DNA of 7,083 bases from Rhodospirillaceae bacterium (GTDB taxonomy: Bacteria > Pseudomonadota > Alphaproteobacteria > Rhodospirillales > Rhodospirillaceae). The number at the start of each line of letters is the position of its first letter. Positions within the stretch are counted from its first letter, which is position 1. The position numbers were made by a program, and so were the translations under genes. Under the pieces are notes generated by a model. That model saw only the letters and a list, made by a program, of their open reading frames with translations. It ran no database searches and was not told where the DNA came from. The stretch covers positions 1-7,083 of the forward strand of contig JAFGWD010000288.1 of assembly GCA_016937315.1 (NCBI GenBank), in the 5' to 3' direction. Of this stretch, positions 6,047 through 7,083 are shown piece after piece.

Positions 6047-6303
6047 GATGCCGACGAGGATCAGCAGAACCGCAAGCAAGGCTGGAATCGTCGCGATCCA
6101 GAACACCAGCCGAAAATCGTCGGCGGACGCCCACATTGCCAGGATTGCAATCGTCGGCCCGGCAAAAGCTCCCAGCGTATCGAGAGCTTGGCGCAGGTCG
6201 AACGCGGTTCCGAGGACGTATCCATCAACAGGCTGACGAACCCCAGGGTCCACACACCTTTCGGGACGGCATCCCCTTTCGCGGGCAGAACCGCTTCGCT
6301 CAT
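6047..6303 (-). pseudogene. Internally deleted, frameshifted MFS transporter
   Basis: The ATG at 6303 overlaps the DUF190 stop (ATGA) and begins a normal-looking MFS N-terminus ending GVWTLGFVSLLMDTSSE (32 residues, to about 6208). The homology then jumps. In a different frame the sequence continues GTAFDLRQALDTLGAFAGP, then two hydrophobic stretches with DDFRLVFWIATIPALLAV, a segment that in this MFS family normally lies about 100 residues further on. The join is near 6205-6213, and the original frame stops at 6061. The rest of the protein is lost at a second join near 6046, where enolase-like residues follow. A roughly 400-residue carrier is thus reduced to about 85 codons in two frames and cannot be functional. 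MFS genes of this kind occur beside crcB in fluoride-resistance clusters; what they carry is not settled. Confidence 0.78.
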
Positions 6304-6650
6304 ACGTCTACCTCGTGGCGGGTCTTGCCGTACTGCACGACTCGAATCTTTTCCAGGGTGACCAAGGTGCTGACGAGCATGCCGTTGATGGCTTCAAGGT
6401 AGGCCTCAATCTTTTCCCGCACGTCGATGATCTCGATTACCAGGGGCAGGTTTGACGACAGGTCGAGGATTTTTGCACTGTGGATCTCACCCGAATGGCC
6501 GAAACCCATGGGGCCGCGCAGCACCGTCGCTCCCGCCAGACCCATGTCCCGCGCCTTCAGGACAAGAGCCTCGAACAATGGGCTGGAGTCATGTCGTTCG
6601 GCTTCTCCGAGATAGATACGCAGCAGGAGTGCAGCGTTGGGTAGCGTCAT
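6300..6650 (-). CDS. DUF190 (PII-like fold) protein of the fluoride-resistance cluster
   Basis: This is a small soluble protein of 116 residues. I choose the ATG at 6650 because AGGAG stands 7 bases upstream and MTLPNAALLLRIYLGEAERH is the usual family opening. An upstream in-frame start at 6701 would extend into crcB. Family marks are RIYLGE (11-16), LVLKARDMGLAGATVLRGPMGFG (about 29-51) and LPLVIEIIDVREKI (about 68-81), which form a ferredoxin-like PII-type fold. Its biochemical role is not established; it is frequently found next to crcB. It starts 16 bases after the crcB stop and its own stop overlaps the MFS start, so it sits in the middle of an operon. The gene looks complete. Confidence 0.88.
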   Translation of the reverse strand: MTLPNAALLLRIYLGEAERHDSSPLFEALVLKARDMGLAGATVLRGPMGFGHSGEIHSAKILDLSSNLPLVIEIIDVREKIEAYLEAINGMLVSTLVTLEKIRVVQYGKTRHEVDV

Positions 6651-6666
6651 GATCGACTCCTCTTCT

Positions 6667-7050
6667 TTACGCATTGATCGCATTCCCGGCCACCGCGCCA
6701 AGCCATGCGCCGATCAGGCACAAGCCGACCGAAAAGCCGATGTTCATTCCGACGCTGGCCCACTCGCCGCTTTGCGCGAGAGCCAAGGTCTGCATGCTGA
6801 ATGAGGAAAACGTGGTGAATCCGCCGCAAACCCCGACCATGACGAAGGCACGCCATTCGCCGGGAACATAGAGCCGGGCGTCGGGTGCGGTCAGAGTCGC
6901 GAACAGGACAATGATGAACGAGCCGAGAATATTGACGACGAGGGTGCCCCACGGAAACGTCTGGCCCGCCCAGTTTGCAATCAGGCTCGAAAGCCAGAAC
7001 CGCAACGCGCCGCCGATCCCGCTACCGATTGCAACAAGCACATAGAGCAT
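6667..7050 (-). CDS. crcB: Fluoride channel CrcB/Fluc
   Basis: CrcB is a small four-helix inner-membrane protein that works as an antiparallel homodimer and lets cytoplasmic fluoride leak out, protecting enolase and pyrophosphatase. From the ATG at 7050 it is 127 residues, the usual size. Seen are GGALRFW near 13-19, PWGTLVVNILGSF with the conserved pore asparagine at 40, and the GGFTTFSSFS motif (76-85). The latter carries the Phe-box residues 81 and 84 and the G77/T80 region of the central sodium site. An in-frame GTG exists at 7083 (the window edge), but its 11 extra residues are charged and unlike a CrcB start. GAGG lies about 10 bases before the ATG. Any fluoride riboswitch would lie upstream of the window. 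All key residues are intact, so the channel is probably functional although its downstream partner genes are broken. Confidence 0.95.
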   Translation of the reverse strand: MLYVLVAIGSGIGGALRFWLSSLIANWAGQTFPWGTLVVNILGSFIIVLFATLTAPDARLYVPGEWRAFVMVGVCGGFTTFSSFSMQTLALAQSGEWASVGMNIGFSVGLCLIGAWLGAVAGNAINA

Positions 7051-7083
7051 CTTCCGCTTCACCTCGCGTTGTGGCGCGGCCAC

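Noticed and set aside
5939..6253. Possible 104-residue membrane protein from a GTG at 6253
   Set aside because: It starts out of frame within MFS coding sequence and fuses MFS and enolase pieces; no ribosome binding site and no coherent family, so it is treated as debris.
6651..6701. Longer DUF190 start inside crcB
   Set aside because: The ATG at 6650 has a good AGGAG and the usual family opening; the extension reads crcB sequence in another frame.

Overview
The window looks like an accessory or junction region of a high-GC alphaproteobacterium. An acetic-acid-bacterium-like or other rhodospirillalean host is a guess, because no species-level marker is visible. Every supported gene lies on the minus strand, so transcription runs from the right end (position 7083) to the left end. 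The sequence is a mosaic. The left edge (thiM) and the right edge (crcB) are about 68% GC where I counted lines by hand, while sampled lines in the middle of the window are about 40-52% GC.

Right block (about 6000-7083): a fluoride-resistance module, crcB (fluoride channel), a DUF190 protein, then the start of an MFS transporter gene overlapping the DUF190 stop by ATGA. The MFS gene is broken. Its first 32 codons are joined out of frame to a mid-protein segment, and after one more membrane segment the reading frame runs into about 15 residues that look like the enolase VGDEGG region. Enolase is the classic fluoride-inhibited enzyme and a known companion of crcB, so this block appears to be a once longer fluoride cassette that has decayed by deletion.

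Middle block (about 540-5955): an apparently intact uptake system for an iron-siderophore or similar metal chelate. In transcription order it encodes an ABC ATPase, a periplasmic binding protein, a FecCD-type permease (overlapping the binding protein gene by ATGA) and, after a 281-base gap, a TonB-dependent outer-membrane receptor. Together these would carry a chelate from the cell surface across both membranes. TonB-ExbB-ExbD would have to come from elsewhere. A perfect AT-rich palindrome precedes the ATPase gene, and a long structured stretch precedes the receptor gene.

Left block (1 to about 525): the 5' part of thiM (hydroxyethylthiazole kinase), overlapped by ATGA with a short reading frame that resembles only the last 25-35 residues of ThiC. 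The body of thiC is absent and the receptor gene sits there instead. The simplest reading is that the uptake cassette, or a deletion or rearrangement that brought it in, removed most of thiC and its upstream control region and left thiM downstream of an unrelated gene. No insertion sequence, tRNA, rRNA or CRISPR array was recognised.
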